64,000 nt of DNA from Geminicoccaceae bacterium (GTDB taxonomy: Bacteria; Pseudomonadota; Alphaproteobacteria; Geminicoccales; Geminicoccaceae): NCBI GenBank assembly GCA_028279345.1, contig JANQNY010000008.1:1-64000 (forward strand), written 5' to 3'. Below, piece by piece: positions 7,795 to 17,944 of the stretch. The notes beneath the pieces are model-generated. The model saw nothing but the letters and a program-made list of their open reading frames with translations. It was not told the origin of the DNA and searched no databases. The translations under genes and the position numbers were made by a program. Each line of letters begins with the position of its first letter. Position 1 is the stretch's first letter.

Positions 7795-8700
7795 TCAGTC
7801 GGTGACGAGCAGCGCCAGCACAGTCAGCAGAGCTGCCGCGAGCTGGTAGCGGACAGTGTTGGCCAGCAGGCCATTCAACCTCTCGTCGATTGCCGCCTTG
7901 CGAAGCCGGTCCGCCAGCATCCAGGACGGAACCACGAGCGCGAGGCTAGCGACGATGCCAACTCCACCGAAGCCGGTAGCAACCGCCGGTGCCGCCGCCG
8001 CCAGGACGACGAGCACGCCGTAGAGCCGGCACGTCGCTCGGGGCCCCAGGACGATCGCCAGCGTGCGCCGTCCTGCCCGTCGATCGCTGAGGCGATCGCG
8101 ATGATTGTTCAAGAGCAGCACGGCGGCGGCAGGAAGGCCGATCAGCAGGCCTAGGGCGGCAAGCCCCGGGGTGACCGTGCCACCATGGGCCGCCGCCGTG
8201 CCGGCAACTGCGGCGACACCGAAGAAGGCCAACACCAGGACTTCGCCTAGAGGCGTCGCCGCGAGCGGTCGAGGCCCCGAGGAGTAGAGAAGACCGCACG
8301 CGATCCCGGCGACGCCGATGGCGAGCAGCAGCGGCCCGCCGATCGCAACGAGTCCCAGCCCAGCAAGGACGGCCAGCGCGAACCAGGCAAGCGCCGCCAA
8401 TCGCACCCGTCGCGCCGGCAAGAGGCCGGCTGCCGTCGCCCGGATCGGTCCAAGACGGACCCCCGCGTCGACCCCACGCTCGCCGTCGAGGGCATCGTTC
8501 CAGAGATTCGTGCCCGACTGCATGGCAACGGCACCGAGCGCGGCGAGCACGAGAACCCGCGCATCGAACGCACCCGCCTCGGCCCAAGCCCAGGCGGAGC
8601 CGGCGAGCACCGGTGCCAGCGACAGGCTCAGCGTTTTTGGGCGTAGCGCCTGCCACCAGACCTTGAGCCGGTTCGGGGGGGCACCGCTCAGGGCGTCCAT
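7795..8700 (-). CDS. UbiA-superfamily prenyltransferase, MenA-like
   Basis: 301-residue integral membrane prenyltransferase. The first aspartate motif is NLWNDALDGERGVD (N-D-x2-D-x5-D) and the second is NNHRDRLSDRRAGRRTLAIVLG, matching MenA (1,4-dihydroxy-2-naphthoate polyprenyltransferase) better than UbiA. The start region RPKTLSLSLAPVLAGSA is also MenA-like. MenA makes demethylmenaquinone at the inner membrane. No other men or mqn gene is nearby, so a different aromatic acceptor remains possible. ATG 8700 is chosen because homology begins just after it; a longer frame to 8793 adds unrelated residues. Confidence 0.75.
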   Translation of the reverse strand: MDALSGAPPNRLKVWWQALRPKTLSLSLAPVLAGSAWAWAEAGAFDARVLVLAALGAVAMQSGTNLWNDALDGERGVDAGVRLGPIRATAAGLLPARRVRLAALAWFALAVLAGLGLVAIGGPLLLAIGVAGIACGLLYSSGPRPLAATPLGEVLVLAFFGVAAVAGTAAAHGGTVTPGLAALGLLIGLPAAAVLLLNNHRDRLSDRRAGRRTLAIVLGPRATCRLYGVLVVLAAAAPAVATGFGGVGIVASLALVVPSWMLADRLRKAAIDERLNGLLANTVRYQLAAALLTVLALLVTD

Positions 8701-8879
8701 ACAGGGCCTTTCGCGCCAGTTGTCTTCCGTTCCCGCACGATCCGCTGCTAGCAGGCCGTGCCGCGTGCCGCGATGAGCCAAGGGTGGAATCACGCGAAGG
8801 CCGGACGACTTTCACGTCCACATGACCTAGAGTGAGTGCGTGACGCGTCCTCTTGCCGCCCCTTAGACGGAGCCAACCG

Positions 8880-9308
8880 ATGAGCCAGCCGATCGAGACG
8901 TTCCGTGGCGTTGCGCATCCCTGGCTCTGCGACGTGTTCGGTCACCTCAATACACGCCACCAGATGGCGATGTTCGACGACGCGGGCTTTCATTTCCTGC
9001 ACGCGATCGGCCCGGCGGCCGAAGCGATGCGCGCGAGCAGGACCGGCTGGGCGGACGTGCGGATCGAGGTCGACCTGGTCGACGAGGTGCCACTGGGCGG
9101 GCTCGTCGTCATCCGCTCGGAGCTGATCAAGCTCGGCCGGACCTCGATCACCTACCGGCACAGCATGCACTCGGCAGACGACGATCGCGTTCACAGCAGG
9201 GTGCAGATGATCACGGTGCACTTCGACCTCGAGGCCCGAAAGGCGATCGCGCTGCCCGCCGAAACCCTTGCGGCCGGCGAGCGTTTCGTGGCACCGCCCG
9301 CGAGCTGA
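8880..9308 (+). CDS. Acyl-CoA thioesterase, hotdog fold
   Basis: 142 residues of the 4-hydroxybenzoyl-CoA thioesterase-like hotdog family. The pattern W-LCDVFGHLNTRHQMAMFDDAG carries the family's D-x-x-GH-x-N-x-x-x-Y/H catalytic turn, here with N24 and D32 context. The closing strands are ITYRHSMHSADDDRVHSR and MITVHFDLEARKA. It should hydrolyse an acyl-CoA or acyl-carnitine-like substrate of unknown identity in the cytosol. ATG 8880 begins just before the first conserved strand. It is divergent from the MenA-like gene. Confidence 0.75.
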   Translation: MSQPIETFRGVAHPWLCDVFGHLNTRHQMAMFDDAGFHFLHAIGPAAEAMRASRTGWADVRIEVDLVDEVPLGGLVVIRSELIKLGRTSITYRHSMHSADDDRVHSRVQMITVHFDLEARKAIALPAETLAAGERFVAPPAS

Positions 9309-9422
9309 CGCCTTCGCCGATCGCGCGTTGCCGGTGCGACGCTTTGCCTGCGGCTGATTTCGCCCGCCACTTAAAGCAATATATGCGGCTCGATTAAACT
9401 CTCGCGGAAGCGCGGAGGATCG

Positions 9423-11144
9423 ATGGCTGAGACCCTTGGCGACTACATCTTCTACGAGGTCGCAGCGCTTCTGGTGCTGGCGTCGGCCGTAGGCTTCATT
9501 GGCCTGCTCCTGCGACAGCCGCTGATCGTGAGCTTCATCGCGGTCGGCATCCTCGCCGGCCCGTCGGTTCTCGACATCGCGCGCTCGGACGAGCACATCG
9601 ACCTGCTCGCCGAGCTCGGCATCGCAGTCCTGCTGTTTCTCGTAGGCCTCAAGCTCGACTTGAACCTCGTCCGTACGCTCGGCCCCGTAGCGCTCGTAAC
9701 GGGTCTGGGCCAGGTGCTGTTCACGACGCTTTTCGGTTTTCTGATCGGGATCGGGCTGGGGCTCGACGCGACGACGAGCCTCTATGTCGCGATCGCGCTC
9801 ACCTTCTCTTCAACGATCATTGTGGTGAAGCTCCTCGCCGACAAGCGCGAGATCGATTCGCTGCACGGCCGGATCGCCCTGGGCTTCCTCATTGTCCAGG
9901 ACATCGTCGTGGTGCTCGCGATGATCGTCCTCTCGGCTCTCGGTGTCGGTGCGGGCGAGGATGCGGGGCTGACCGACGTGCTCCTGGTGTTCGCCTACGG
10001 CGCCTTGATGCTCGCGGCGGTGGTCCTCTTCATCCGCTACCTCGCCGACCCGCTGGTCGAGCGACTGTCGCGCGCGCCCGAGCTCCTCATGTCGTTCGCC
10101 ATCGGCTGGGCGGCGCTGCTCGCGGCCCTCGGCCACTATTTCGGTTTCGGCAAGGAGCTGGGCGGTCTGCTCGCCGGCGTCTCGCTGGCGTCCACACCGT
10201 TCCGCGAGGCGATCGCGGCGCGCCTCGCACCTTTACGCGACTTCCTCCTGCTCTTCTTCTTCATCGCCCTTGGTGCTGCACTCGACCTATCGGTGCTGAC
10301 CGCGAGCGTCGGCCCGGCGCTGGTCCTCTCGCTGTTCGTGCTGATCGGCAACCCGCTGATCGTGATGGTCCTCATGGGCGCCATGGGCTATCGGAAGCGC
10401 ACGGGCTTTCTCGCCGGTCTCACCGTCGCGCAGATCAGCGAGTTCTCGCTCATCTTCATGGGCATGGCCGTGGCGGTCGGCCATGTCGACGCCGAATCAC
10501 TCGGTCTCGTCACGCTGGTGGGGCTCATCACCATCGCCGCGTCGACCTACATGATCACCTATTCGCATCCGATCTACGCTGCGCTCGAGCCCTGGCTCGG
10601 CATCTTCGAGCGGCGCGTGCCGGCACGCGAGGACGACGGCGCGCATGACGTTGCGCGACCCCATGACGTCGTCGTCTTCGGACTTGGCCGCTACGGGCTC
10701 GCGATCGCCAAAGAGTTGCGGCGCCACGACCATCAGGTGCTCGGCGTCGACTTCAACCCGCTGGCCGTGAAGCACGCGCGGCGGCAGGGCTTAGACGTCG
10801 TCTATGGTGACGCAACCGACCCAGAGTTTCTGGCGCATCTGCCGCTCGCTGGCGTCCGCTGGGCGGTCTCCGCCGTGCCCGACCACGACACCGGCATCAC
10901 GCACGACGATGCGCGGCGCTCGCTCATCCAGACGCTCAAGGAGCAGCGCTTCGATGGCCGGATCGCCGTCGCCGACCATGCGCAAACCGCGGCCGATTCC
11001 CTGGAGGCCGCGGGCGCCGACCTCGTGCTCCTCCCCTTCCGCGACGCCGCTGCGCATGCCGCCGAGCTGATCCTCAAAGGCGGCGCCAAGCCCGCCCCCA
11101 TCGAAGACGTGGACCCCGAAGGCCAGCGCGAGTTCGCGAGCTGA
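9423..11144 (+). CDS. Cation:proton antiporter, CPA2 (KefB/KefC/YbaL type)
   Basis: 573 residues. Residues 1-385 contain 12-13 membrane segments of the Na+/H+ exchanger fold, with LLFLVGLKLDLNLVR and FSSTIIVVKLLADKRE (the conserved ion-site region) and Q-ISEFSLIFMG. Residues 410-530 form a Rossmann TrkA-N domain (VVVFGLGRYGLAIAKEL, G-x-G-x-x-G) that binds NAD(H) or another nucleotide. There is no TrkA-C domain. It likely mediates potassium or other monovalent cation efflux linked to proton entry in the inner membrane. A GGAGG-like site precedes ATG 9423. Confidence 0.88.
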   Translation: MAETLGDYIFYEVAALLVLASAVGFIGLLLRQPLIVSFIAVGILAGPSVLDIARSDEHIDLLAELGIAVLLFLVGLKLDLNLVRTLGPVALVTGLGQVLFTTLFGFLIGIGLGLDATTSLYVAIALTFSSTIIVVKLLADKREIDSLHGRIALGFLIVQDIVVVLAMIVLSALGVGAGEDAGLTDVLLVFAYGALMLAAVVLFIRYLADPLVERLSRAPELLMSFAIGWAALLAALGHYFGFGKELGGLLAGVSLASTPFREAIAARLAPLRDFLLLFFFIALGAALDLSVLTASVGPALVLSLFVLIGNPLIVMVLMGAMGYRKRTGFLAGLTVAQISEFSLIFMGMAVAVGHVDAESLGLVTLVGLITIAASTYMITYSHPIYAALEPWLGIFERRVPAREDDGAHDVARPHDVVVFGLGRYGLAIAKELRRHDHQVLGVDFNPLAVKHARRQGLDVVYGDATDPEFLAHLPLAGVRWAVSAVPDHDTGITHDDARRSLIQTLKEQRFDGRIAVADHAQTAADSLEAAGADLVLLPFRDAAAHAAELILKGGAKPAPIEDVDPEGQREFAS

Positions 11145-11159
11145 CGCGGCCGCTTCCGC

Positions 11160-13970
11160 TTACTTGGCCTCCCAATGGTCTGGGCGCCTTAGGCCGTTCG
11201 GTAGGCGCGCATTCTCGTCTCCTAACGCCGTGTTGATCTGCGCCTGAGTCAAATGTCGGCATTCGCCCAGGTTCGCGCCGCGCAGGTTCGCGCGCCTCAG
11301 GTCCGCGCCGCGCAGGAACGCGTCGCGCAGGTTCGCGAGCTCCAGGTTCGCATCGCGAAGGTTAGCGCCGCCCAGGGACGCGCGCCTCAGGTCCGCGCCG
11401 CCCAGGTCCGCGCCGCCCAGGTCCGCGCCCAGGCTCGCGCGCTCCAGGATCGCGTCGCGCAGGTTCACGCTCTCCAGGTTCGCGTCGCGCAGGTTCGCGC
11501 CGACCAGGAATGCGTCGACCAGGAACGCGTCGACCAGGAACGCGTCGACGAGAGAGACGAATGAGAGGTCGGCCTTACTCAACTTCTGGTGTATCGTAGC
11601 GGGATCGTTTTCAGGTTGGTCGCCGGAGCGCCGCCAAGCCAGATGATCGAAAGCGAGGGCTAGCGGAAACGTGTCCCGTCCGCGGCGCAATCGCTGCAGG
11701 AGTTGCAACAGCGCCAGCGGTTGGGGCCAGTCAAGAGCGATGGCTGCGCCTGCCGTGCCCTCGACGGCCACCTTCCGCGCGCAAGCATTCAAGACCGCAA
11801 GCAGCGCGCCCTCCGCATTCGCCTGCTTGGCCTCGATGACCCTAAAGGCAGCACCGCTATCTTCGCGATGGGTCGGCATCCCCACCCGCAACGTCCAGTT
11901 CATCAACGCCTGCGAGCCGTTCTTCAGGTCTCTGGCATCGTCGACCCGCTCGAAGCGAACTCGGGCTTCGTCCCGCAGGAAGCGAAGGATCTCGTGCGTG
12001 ATCTCGGCGAGGCTCGCAACGCGCAGCCACTTCCTCGCCGCCTCGGCTTCACCTTCGCGGTCGAGATCGTCTCGCGCCCGGTGCGCAGCACGCAGCAGCG
12101 CTCGTGCGATCAGGTATTCTCCGAAGCTCTTGTGGATGAACTGATAGCCTGGCTCGTCCAGGTCGCGCCGCGCGTAGAATTGTACGGCCACGCTCTCAAG
12201 ATCGGCGTTGTCGAGAGCGGTGAACTTCCGCTCTTGGCTGCCCGTCGAGTGGATGTCGCGCAGACGTTTGAACTCTTCGTCGCTGCCGGTTCGTCCGCCA
12301 CCGGCCCAAGTGGCGAGTCCAAGGCACTCCATCAGCGTGAAAAAGTCGTCGGCGTTGAGCTGCGCGACCTGCCACTTGTCCGCTTCGCGGTCCCGTTCGT
12401 AGACCTTGTTGAAGATGTCTTCGTAGACGCAGTTCCGGTTCTCGACCGCCTCGCGCCATCGGTTCGGAGCCAGGCGCCCCGAGATGATCAAAAGATGCAA
12501 CAGGAGCGGCTCGGCATTGAGTTCGCTGAGGTCTTTGTGCGTCAGCCCTTCAGGCACCGGCTCCGATGGGTCACCGCGCACCATCTGCCACTTGCGCCAG
12601 TATAGGGGCCGTTGGTCGGGGTCTCGGGTGAGCAAGTCCTCCGCGTCCAACACGTCCTTCTCTGCCTTGGCGTCACCGTCGCCACCAAGGAGCAAATCGC
12701 GGCGGGTCGGGGGGCGAAGCGGCAGGACGTGGAGGATGGATCGTAGGTCGAGCTCCGCGTTCGCACATCCCTCCTGTGCCGCAGCCGAGCGCCCAAGGAC
12801 CACCGCCTTGAGCGATCTATCGCCTGTGCACTGGCGCAACATCCACTTGAGGTTGGCCACAAAGCGGCGAGTGAGGTCGGTGTTTCCAGCCTCGCTACGC
12901 GCCAGCTCGTCGAGGCCGTCGAAGACCAGGAGACACGGTCCGCCGCCGTCGGCGTACCAGCTCAGCGGATCATCAGGGAAGCCGGCACCCGAGGCGCGCC
13001 GATGATCGAAGTAGCGCGCCAGATCGTCGCGTAGGTCGCCACGCAAGCGGAGGAGCTGTAGCTCGACGAAGACGACCCGCCAGCCCGTGTCGAGGATCAC
13101 CTCCCGCGCGAACGCCTTGGCGACGGAGGACTTGCCGCTCCCCGGCCCGCCGGCAACGATCCGAATGCGGTCCTCGACGTCGTCGGCATCGAGCCAGCCG
13201 TGCAAGCTCTCGTGCAGCCAACCGACGTGCGCGCGACGCTTCTTCCGCTCGAAGCTGCGTTCGCGACGCCCGTCCGTCTCGTCCTCGATCTCCTCATGGT
13301 GCACGCATCGAAGCGGCACGTACACGTGCGCGAGCTTGATCCCCTCGTCCCGCTTCTCCGGCGAAAAGACCGGCGCGTCTTCGAACTGGGAGCGAACCCA
13401 CGCATAGTGCCGCATCCACGCCGCCTGACGGCGTGCACCCTCGGCGATCGGCCCCTGGAGCCTGTCGACGATCGGCTGAAACCGTTCGACGTCATCGGAC
13501 CATGCGCGGCGCAGGCCGCGACCGAGCGCCGTGTCGAGATGCTCGCGCAACCGGTCGGCCCCGGCGGCCGCGTCGAACTCGGGATCGATCCGACGAACGA
13601 ACGCCGGGAAGCGCTCGCGGACGGGCGGGTACGCCGCGTAGGTCGTGGGTTCGATCAGCTCGTTTGCGCCGAAATCAACGTCTGGCTGCAGCGCCTCTCC
13701 CAACTCCTCGCCAATCGCCTTGGTTAGCTCAGTCTCGCTCTGCTGCACATGCACGCGCGCCGAGCGCAGGGCGTCCGCGAGCGCGAAGCTGAAGGCTCGA
13801 CGCCACAGGACTTCATCCGGCGAACGCGTATCGGAAGCGAGGCCCGACAAGAGCCTTTGCGCCTCCTCCCCAGCGCTGACGAGGCCGCCACCGCCGCCGA
13901 GATGAAGGATGATCTTGGCGACGGAGAGCGCGATCGCATTGGAGGTCGGCCGATCGGCGCGTGCCCTCAT
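11160..13970 (-). CDS. NACHT NTPase with C-terminal pentapeptide repeats
   Basis: 936-residue STAND-type ATPase. Residues 1-250 are helical with no nuclease, TIR or protease motif I recognise. Residues 270-450 hold the NACHT core: Walker A AGGPGSGKSS (273-282) and Walker B LLVFDGLDEL (347-356). Residues 450-800 are helical and include FIHKSFGEYLIARALL, typical of NACHT C-lobes. Residues 800-901 are about 20 pentapeptide units (A-N/D-L-x-x), followed by a 35-residue tail. Bacterial NACHT proteins are often antiphage sensors; this role is inferred, since no other defence gene is adjacent. ATG 13970 has GAGG 8 bases upstream. It stands alone between the antiporter and yej genes. Confidence 0.85.
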   Translation of the reverse strand: MRARADRPTSNAIALSVAKIILHLGGGGGLVSAGEEAQRLLSGLASDTRSPDEVLWRRAFSFALADALRSARVHVQQSETELTKAIGEELGEALQPDVDFGANELIEPTTYAAYPPVRERFPAFVRRIDPEFDAAAGADRLREHLDTALGRGLRRAWSDDVERFQPIVDRLQGPIAEGARRQAAWMRHYAWVRSQFEDAPVFSPEKRDEGIKLAHVYVPLRCVHHEEIEDETDGRRERSFERKKRRAHVGWLHESLHGWLDADDVEDRIRIVAGGPGSGKSSVAKAFAREVILDTGWRVVFVELQLLRLRGDLRDDLARYFDHRRASGAGFPDDPLSWYADGGGPCLLVFDGLDELARSEAGNTDLTRRFVANLKWMLRQCTGDRSLKAVVLGRSAAAQEGCANAELDLRSILHVLPLRPPTRRDLLLGGDGDAKAEKDVLDAEDLLTRDPDQRPLYWRKWQMVRGDPSEPVPEGLTHKDLSELNAEPLLLHLLIISGRLAPNRWREAVENRNCVYEDIFNKVYERDREADKWQVAQLNADDFFTLMECLGLATWAGGGRTGSDEEFKRLRDIHSTGSQERKFTALDNADLESVAVQFYARRDLDEPGYQFIHKSFGEYLIARALLRAAHRARDDLDREGEAEAARKWLRVASLAEITHEILRFLRDEARVRFERVDDARDLKNGSQALMNWTLRVGMPTHREDSGAAFRVIEAKQANAEGALLAVLNACARKVAVEGTAGAAIALDWPQPLALLQLLQRLRRGRDTFPLALAFDHLAWRRSGDQPENDPATIHQKLSKADLSFVSLVDAFLVDAFLVDAFLVGANLRDANLESVNLRDAILERASLGADLGGADLGGADLRRASLGGANLRDANLELANLRDAFLRGADLRRANLRGANLGECRHLTQAQINTALGDENARLPNGLRRPDHWEAK
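11268..11573 (-). repeat. 15-bp tandem DNA repeats coding pentapeptides
   Basis: About twenty imperfect 15-base units encoding A-x-L-x-x pentapeptides at the 3' end of the NACHT gene. Three adjacent units near 11505-11555 (AFLVD repeated) are almost identical in DNA, indicating recent expansion by slippage or unequal crossover. One unit (ASLG) is a residue short, breaking the five-residue register. Confidence 0.85.
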
Positions 13971-14059
13971 TCGAAATGCCTCGTCGGTCTCAATTCAGCG
14001 CGAATGTCCTCGCCGAGGCGGCGCCATGTCAAACAGTGCATTGAAGGTAGCGGTCAGCG

Positions 14060-15685
14060 TCAGCTCGCCACCGCCGTCGGCTCCGCGCTCACGGCCACGT
14101 CGAAGGCGGCGGCGAGGAGAGCTTTGGTGTAGGGCTCCTGCGGGCGCTCGAAGATGTCGCGGCCGCTGCCGCTTTCGACGACGACGCCGTCCTTCATGAC
14201 GATGATGCGGTTGCAGAGAGCGCGGACCACGCGCAGGTCGTGGCTGATGAAGAGATAGGCCAGCTCGTGCTGTCGCTGGAGGTCGCGCAGGAGCTCGATG
14301 ATCTGGCTCTGCACCGAGAGGTCGAGCGCTGAGGTGGGCTCGTCCAGCACGACGAAGCGCGGCTTCAAGACCATCGCCCGGGCGATGGCGATGCGCTGCC
14401 GCTGGCCGCCCGAGAACTCGTGCGGGTAGCGGTCGATCGAGGCCGGGTCGAGCCCGACCTCCTCGAGCGCCTCGATGACCCGCTGGCGACGCTTGTCGGC
14501 CTCTGCGGCGAAGCCGTGCACCAACAGCCCCTCGCCGACGATCTCGCCGACCGACATGCGCGGGCTGAGGCTGCCATAAGGGTCCTGGAAGACGATCTGC
14601 ATCTCGCGGCGCAACGGGCGGAGCTGCTTGAAGCTCCAGCCCTGGATGTCCTGGCCCATGAAGATCACCGGGCCGTCGCTCTTGAGGAGCCGCAGGAGCG
14701 CCATGCCGAGCGTGGTCTTGCCGGAGCCGCTCTCGCCGACAACGCCCAGCGTCTCGCCGGCGCGCACCTCGAGGCCGATGCCGTCGACCGCCTTCACGTG
14801 AGCCACGGTCCGTTTGAGAAGGCCGCGCTGGATCGGGAAGTGCACCTTGAGGTCATCGGTCTGAACGATCACGGGTGCGTCGGGTTTCGGCTGCAGCGGT
14901 TCGCCCTTGGGCTCGGACGCCAGCAGGTGGCGGGTGTAGGGATGCTCGGGCGTGGCGAAGATGCGTTCGGTCGGTCCCTGCTCGACGACGAGGCCGTCGT
15001 GCATCACGACGACCCGGTGGGCCACCTTGCGGACGATGGTGAGGTCGTGGCTGATCAGCAGCACCGCCATCCCCAGCCGCCGCTGCAGGTCCTTCAGAAG
15101 CGTCAGGATCTGCGCCTGGATGGTGACGTCGAGGGCAGTGGTGGGCTCATCGGCGATCAGCAGCGACGGCTCGTTGGCGAGCGCCATGGCGATCATCACC
15201 CGCTGGCGCTGCCCACCCGAGAGCTGGTGCGGGAAGGCATCGAGCCGCGCCTCCGCATCCTGAAGCTGCACGAGCTCCAGCAGCTCGAGCACGCGCTTTC
15301 GGGCACTCTCCTTGGTGAAGCCCCGATGCAGGATGAGGCTCTCGGCGACCTGCTTCTCGATCGTGTGGAGCGGGTTCAGGGAGGTCATCGGTTCTTGGAA
15401 GATGATGCCGACGCGGCCGCCCCGGACCTCGCGGAGAACCCGCTCGGGCGCGCCGATCAGCTCCTCGCCCTCGAAGCGGATCGAGCCCTTGGGGTGGCTC
15501 GCGGTGGGGTAAGGCAGGAGCTGGAGGATCGAGAGCGCGGTGACGGACTTCCCCGAGCCGCTCTCACCGACGACCGCGACGGTTTCGCCCTTGTCCAGGT
15601 TGAAGCTCGCGCCCCTGACCGCATCGACCGCACCGTGCTCGACCCGGAAGCGGACGTGCAGGTCCTCGATCTCGACCAGGCTCAT
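14060..15685 (-). CDS. yejF: ABC transporter ATPase, fused double module (YejF type)
   Basis: 541 residues with two complete ABC ATPase modules, at about 1-265 and 285-541. Each has a Walker A (GESGSGKS in both), a Q-loop ([22 protein letters not shown]), an LSGGQRQR or FSGGQRQR signature and a Walker B ([24 protein letters not shown]). This duplicated layout is that of YejF, which powers the YejABEF oligopeptide/microcin C importer. The gene is last in the operon; its ATG overlaps the yejE stop by 4 bases. Confidence 0.92.
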   Translation of the reverse strand: MSLVEIEDLHVRFRVEHGAVDAVRGASFNLDKGETVAVVGESGSGKSVTALSILQLLPYPTASHPKGSIRFEGEELIGAPERVLREVRGGRVGIIFQEPMTSLNPLHTIEKQVAESLILHRGFTKESARKRVLELLELVQLQDAEARLDAFPHQLSGGQRQRVMIAMALANEPSLLIADEPTTALDVTIQAQILTLLKDLQRRLGMAVLLISHDLTIVRKVAHRVVVMHDGLVVEQGPTERIFATPEHPYTRHLLASEPKGEPLQPKPDAPVIVQTDDLKVHFPIQRGLLKRTVAHVKAVDGIGLEVRAGETLGVVGESGSGKTTLGMALLRLLKSDGPVIFMGQDIQGWSFKQLRPLRREMQIVFQDPYGSLSPRMSVGEIVGEGLLVHGFAAEADKRRQRVIEALEEVGLDPASIDRYPHEFSGGQRQRIAIARAMVLKPRFVVLDEPTSALDLSVQSQIIELLRDLQRQHELAYLFISHDLRVVRALCNRIIVMKDGVVVESGSGRDIFERPQEPYTKALLAAAFDVAVSAEPTAVAS

Positions 15686-16803
15686 TTGAACGTCTTCCGC
15701 GGATCGAAGGCGTCGCGCACGGCTTCGCCCACGAAGACGAGGAGGCTCAGCATGATCGCGAGGGTGAAGAAGCCCGTGAAGCCGAGCCAGGGCGCCTGCA
15801 GGTTGTTCTTGCCCTGGTTCAACAGCTCGCCGATCGACGGCGAGCCCGGCGGCAGGCCGAAGCCGAGGAAGTCGAGGCTGGTGAGCGTCGTGATCGAGCC
15901 ACTCAGGATGAACGGCAGAAAGGTGATTGTGGAGATCATGGCGTTGGGCAGCACGTGCTTGAACATGATGGCGCTGTCCGAGAGGCCGAGGGCCTTGGCG
16001 GCGCGCACATAGTCGAAATTGCGGCCGCGCAGGAACTCGGCCCGCACCACACCAACGAGCGCTGGCCAGCTGAAGATCGCCATGACGATGAGGAGCGAGA
16101 GAAAGCCCGGCGTAATGAGGCTCGCGAGGATGATGAGGATGAACAGCGTCGGCAGGCTCGTCCAGACCTCGACGAAACGCTGGAAGACGAGATCGACCCA
16201 GCCACCGCGGTAGCCCTGGACGGCGCCCGCAGCGATGCCGACGACCGAGGCGGCGAGCGTCAGAAGAAGCCCGAACAGGACGGAGATGCGCACGCCATAG
16301 ATGACCCGGGCGAGCACATCGCGGCCCTGATCGTCGGTGCCCAGATAGTTCGCGCAGAGCCGGGGCGCGCCCAGCTCACAGTCTTCAGGCGTTTGCCACC
16401 ACCAGCCATTCGGCGGCGACGGTGCCGGCTGCGGCAGGTCGTAGTTGATGGTCCGATAGCTGAACGGGATCGGCGCCCATACGACCCAACCGCCGGCCTC
16501 GTGGATCAGCTCCAGGACGAACGGGTCGCGGTATTCGGCCTCCGTCGCGAAATCGCCGCCGAAGGTCGTCTCTGGATAGGCCTGGAGGAAAGGCACGTAG
16601 AACTGGCCCTCGAAGCGCACGAGAAGCGGCTTCTCGGTCGCCAGCACGTCAGCGAGAAGGCTCGCACCGAAGAGCGCCAGGAAGAGCCATAGCGAGATGA
16701 AGCCACGCCGGTTCCGGCGGAAATTGGCGAGCCGGCGTTCGGTCAGGGGGCTGGGCGCCGGCAGCAGGCGCCAGCGGTGCTGCAGGGCCTGGGCCGCGCT
16801 CAA
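15682..16803 (-). CDS. yejE: Peptide ABC transporter permease (YejE type)
   Basis: 373 residues. The N-terminal [22 protein letters not shown] is the usual OppC/YejE entry helix. It is followed by a large periplasmic insert containing [21 protein letters not shown] and then the permease core with the EAA-like loop [21 protein letters not shown]. The large periplasmic insert sets YejE apart from OppC. The start is TTG at 16803, overlapping the yejB stop as TTGA. It forms the inner-membrane channel with YejB. Confidence 0.9.
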   Translation of the reverse strand: MSAAQALQHRWRLLPAPSPLTERRLANFRRNRRGFISLWLFLALFGASLLADVLATEKPLLVRFEGQFYVPFLQAYPETTFGGDFATEAEYRDPFVLELIHEAGGWVVWAPIPFSYRTINYDLPQPAPSPPNGWWWQTPEDCELGAPRLCANYLGTDDQGRDVLARVIYGVRISVLFGLLLTLAASVVGIAAGAVQGYRGGWVDLVFQRFVEVWTSLPTLFILIILASLITPGFLSLLIVMAIFSWPALVGVVRAEFLRGRNFDYVRAAKALGLSDSAIMFKHVLPNAMISTITFLPFILSGSITTLTSLDFLGFGLPPGSPSIGELLNQGKNNLQAPWLGFTGFFTLAIMLSLLVFVGEAVRDAFDPRKTFK

Positions 16804-17912
16804 GACTGCCTGGCCTCGAAATCGATCCTGGGATCGATGATCGTGTAGGTGATGTCGCCGATCAGCCCGAGGATCAGGCCCAGGAGCGTGAAGAAGTAGA
16901 GCGTGCCGAACATCACCGGGTAGTCGCGATTGATCGCCGCCTCCCAGCCCAACAGACCGAGGCCGTCGAGCGAGAAGATCACCTCGATCAGGAGCGCGCC
17001 GGTGAAGAGAACACCCACGAACGCCGCTGGAAAGCCGGCGATGACGATGAGCATCGCGTTGCGGAAGATATGGCCGTAGAGCACGCGTTGCTCAGAGAGC
17101 CCCTTCGCGCGGGCCGTCAGCACATAGGCCTTGTTGATCTCGTCGAGGAACGAGTTCTTGGTCAGCATGGTGAGTGTGGCGAACCCGCCGACCACCATCG
17201 CCGTCACCGGCAAGGTGATGTGCCAGAAGTAGTCGAGGATGAGCGCCGGCCAGCTCAGCTCTCGCCAGTTCTCCGAGACGAGGCCGCGCAGGGGGAACCA
17301 TTTCAAGTACTCGCCGCCGGCGAAGAGGATGATGAGGAGGATGGCGAACAGGAAGGCGGGCACAGCATAGCCGACGATGATCACGCCGCTCGTCCAGACG
17401 TCGAAACGAGAACCGTCGCGCACCGCCTTAGCGATGCCGAGCGGGATCGACACCAGATAGGTGATGAGCGTCGTCCAGATGCCCAGCGAGATCGAGACCG
17501 GCATCTTGTCGATCACCAGGTCGGCTACGCTTTGGCCTCGGAAGTAGCTGTCGCCGAAGTCGAAGCGCAGATAGTCCCACATCATCTTGAGGAAGCGCTC
17601 ATGCGCCGGGCGGTCGAAGCCGAACAGCTCCTCAAGCTCGGCGATGAACGCCGGGTCGAGCCCTTGGGCACCACGATACTGCCCGCGTGGCCCGGCTTCA
17701 GCACCGGATCCCGCCCCGCCGGTGGGTGATCCGATGTCGCCACCGCCGCCAGTGAAGCGGTCCGTCGCGCCGACGGCGGTGCCGCGCATCTCGGCGAGCA
17801 TCTGCTCGACCGGACCGCCGGGCACGAACTGCACGATAATGAACGTGATGAGCATGATGCCGAACAGCGTCGGCACCATCAGCAAGATGCGGCGGAGGAT
17901 GTAGGCGGTCAC
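16800..17912 (-). CDS. yejB: Peptide ABC transporter permease (YejB type)
   Basis: 370 residues. It begins with the classic [25 protein letters not shown] segment and has a long periplasmic loop with [13 protein letters not shown]. The permease core contains [20 protein letters not shown]. The start chosen is GTG 17912, since family homology begins exactly there; a frame start at 17972 would overlap yejA by 28 bases and adds a non-conserved stretch. It pairs with YejE as the membrane channel. The gap after yejA is 32 bases. Confidence 0.88.
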   Translation of the reverse strand: MTAYILRRILLMVPTLFGIMLITFIIVQFVPGGPVEQMLAEMRGTAVGATDRFTGGGGDIGSPTGGAGSGAEAGPRGQYRGAQGLDPAFIAELEELFGFDRPAHERFLKMMWDYLRFDFGDSYFRGQSVADLVIDKMPVSISLGIWTTLITYLVSIPLGIAKAVRDGSRFDVWTSGVIIVGYAVPAFLFAILLIILFAGGEYLKWFPLRGLVSENWRELSWPALILDYFWHITLPVTAMVVGGFATLTMLTKNSFLDEINKAYVLTARAKGLSEQRVLYGHIFRNAMLIVIAGFPAAFVGVLFTGALLIEVIFSLDGLGLLGWEAAINRDYPVMFGTLYFFTLLGLILGLIGDITYTIIDPRIDFEARQS

Positions 17913-17944
17913 GGGTCTTGCGTCGCGCTGCTCAGGTCGACGCG

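Noticed and set aside
11266-11565. Repeat array that could be read as CRISPR-like
   Set aside because: Units are 15 bases, contiguous with no spacers, and in frame with pentapeptide coding.
14420-16012. 530-codon plus-strand frame over yejF/yejE
   Set aside because: Antisense shadow; the opposite strand has both ABC ATPase modules and the permease intact.
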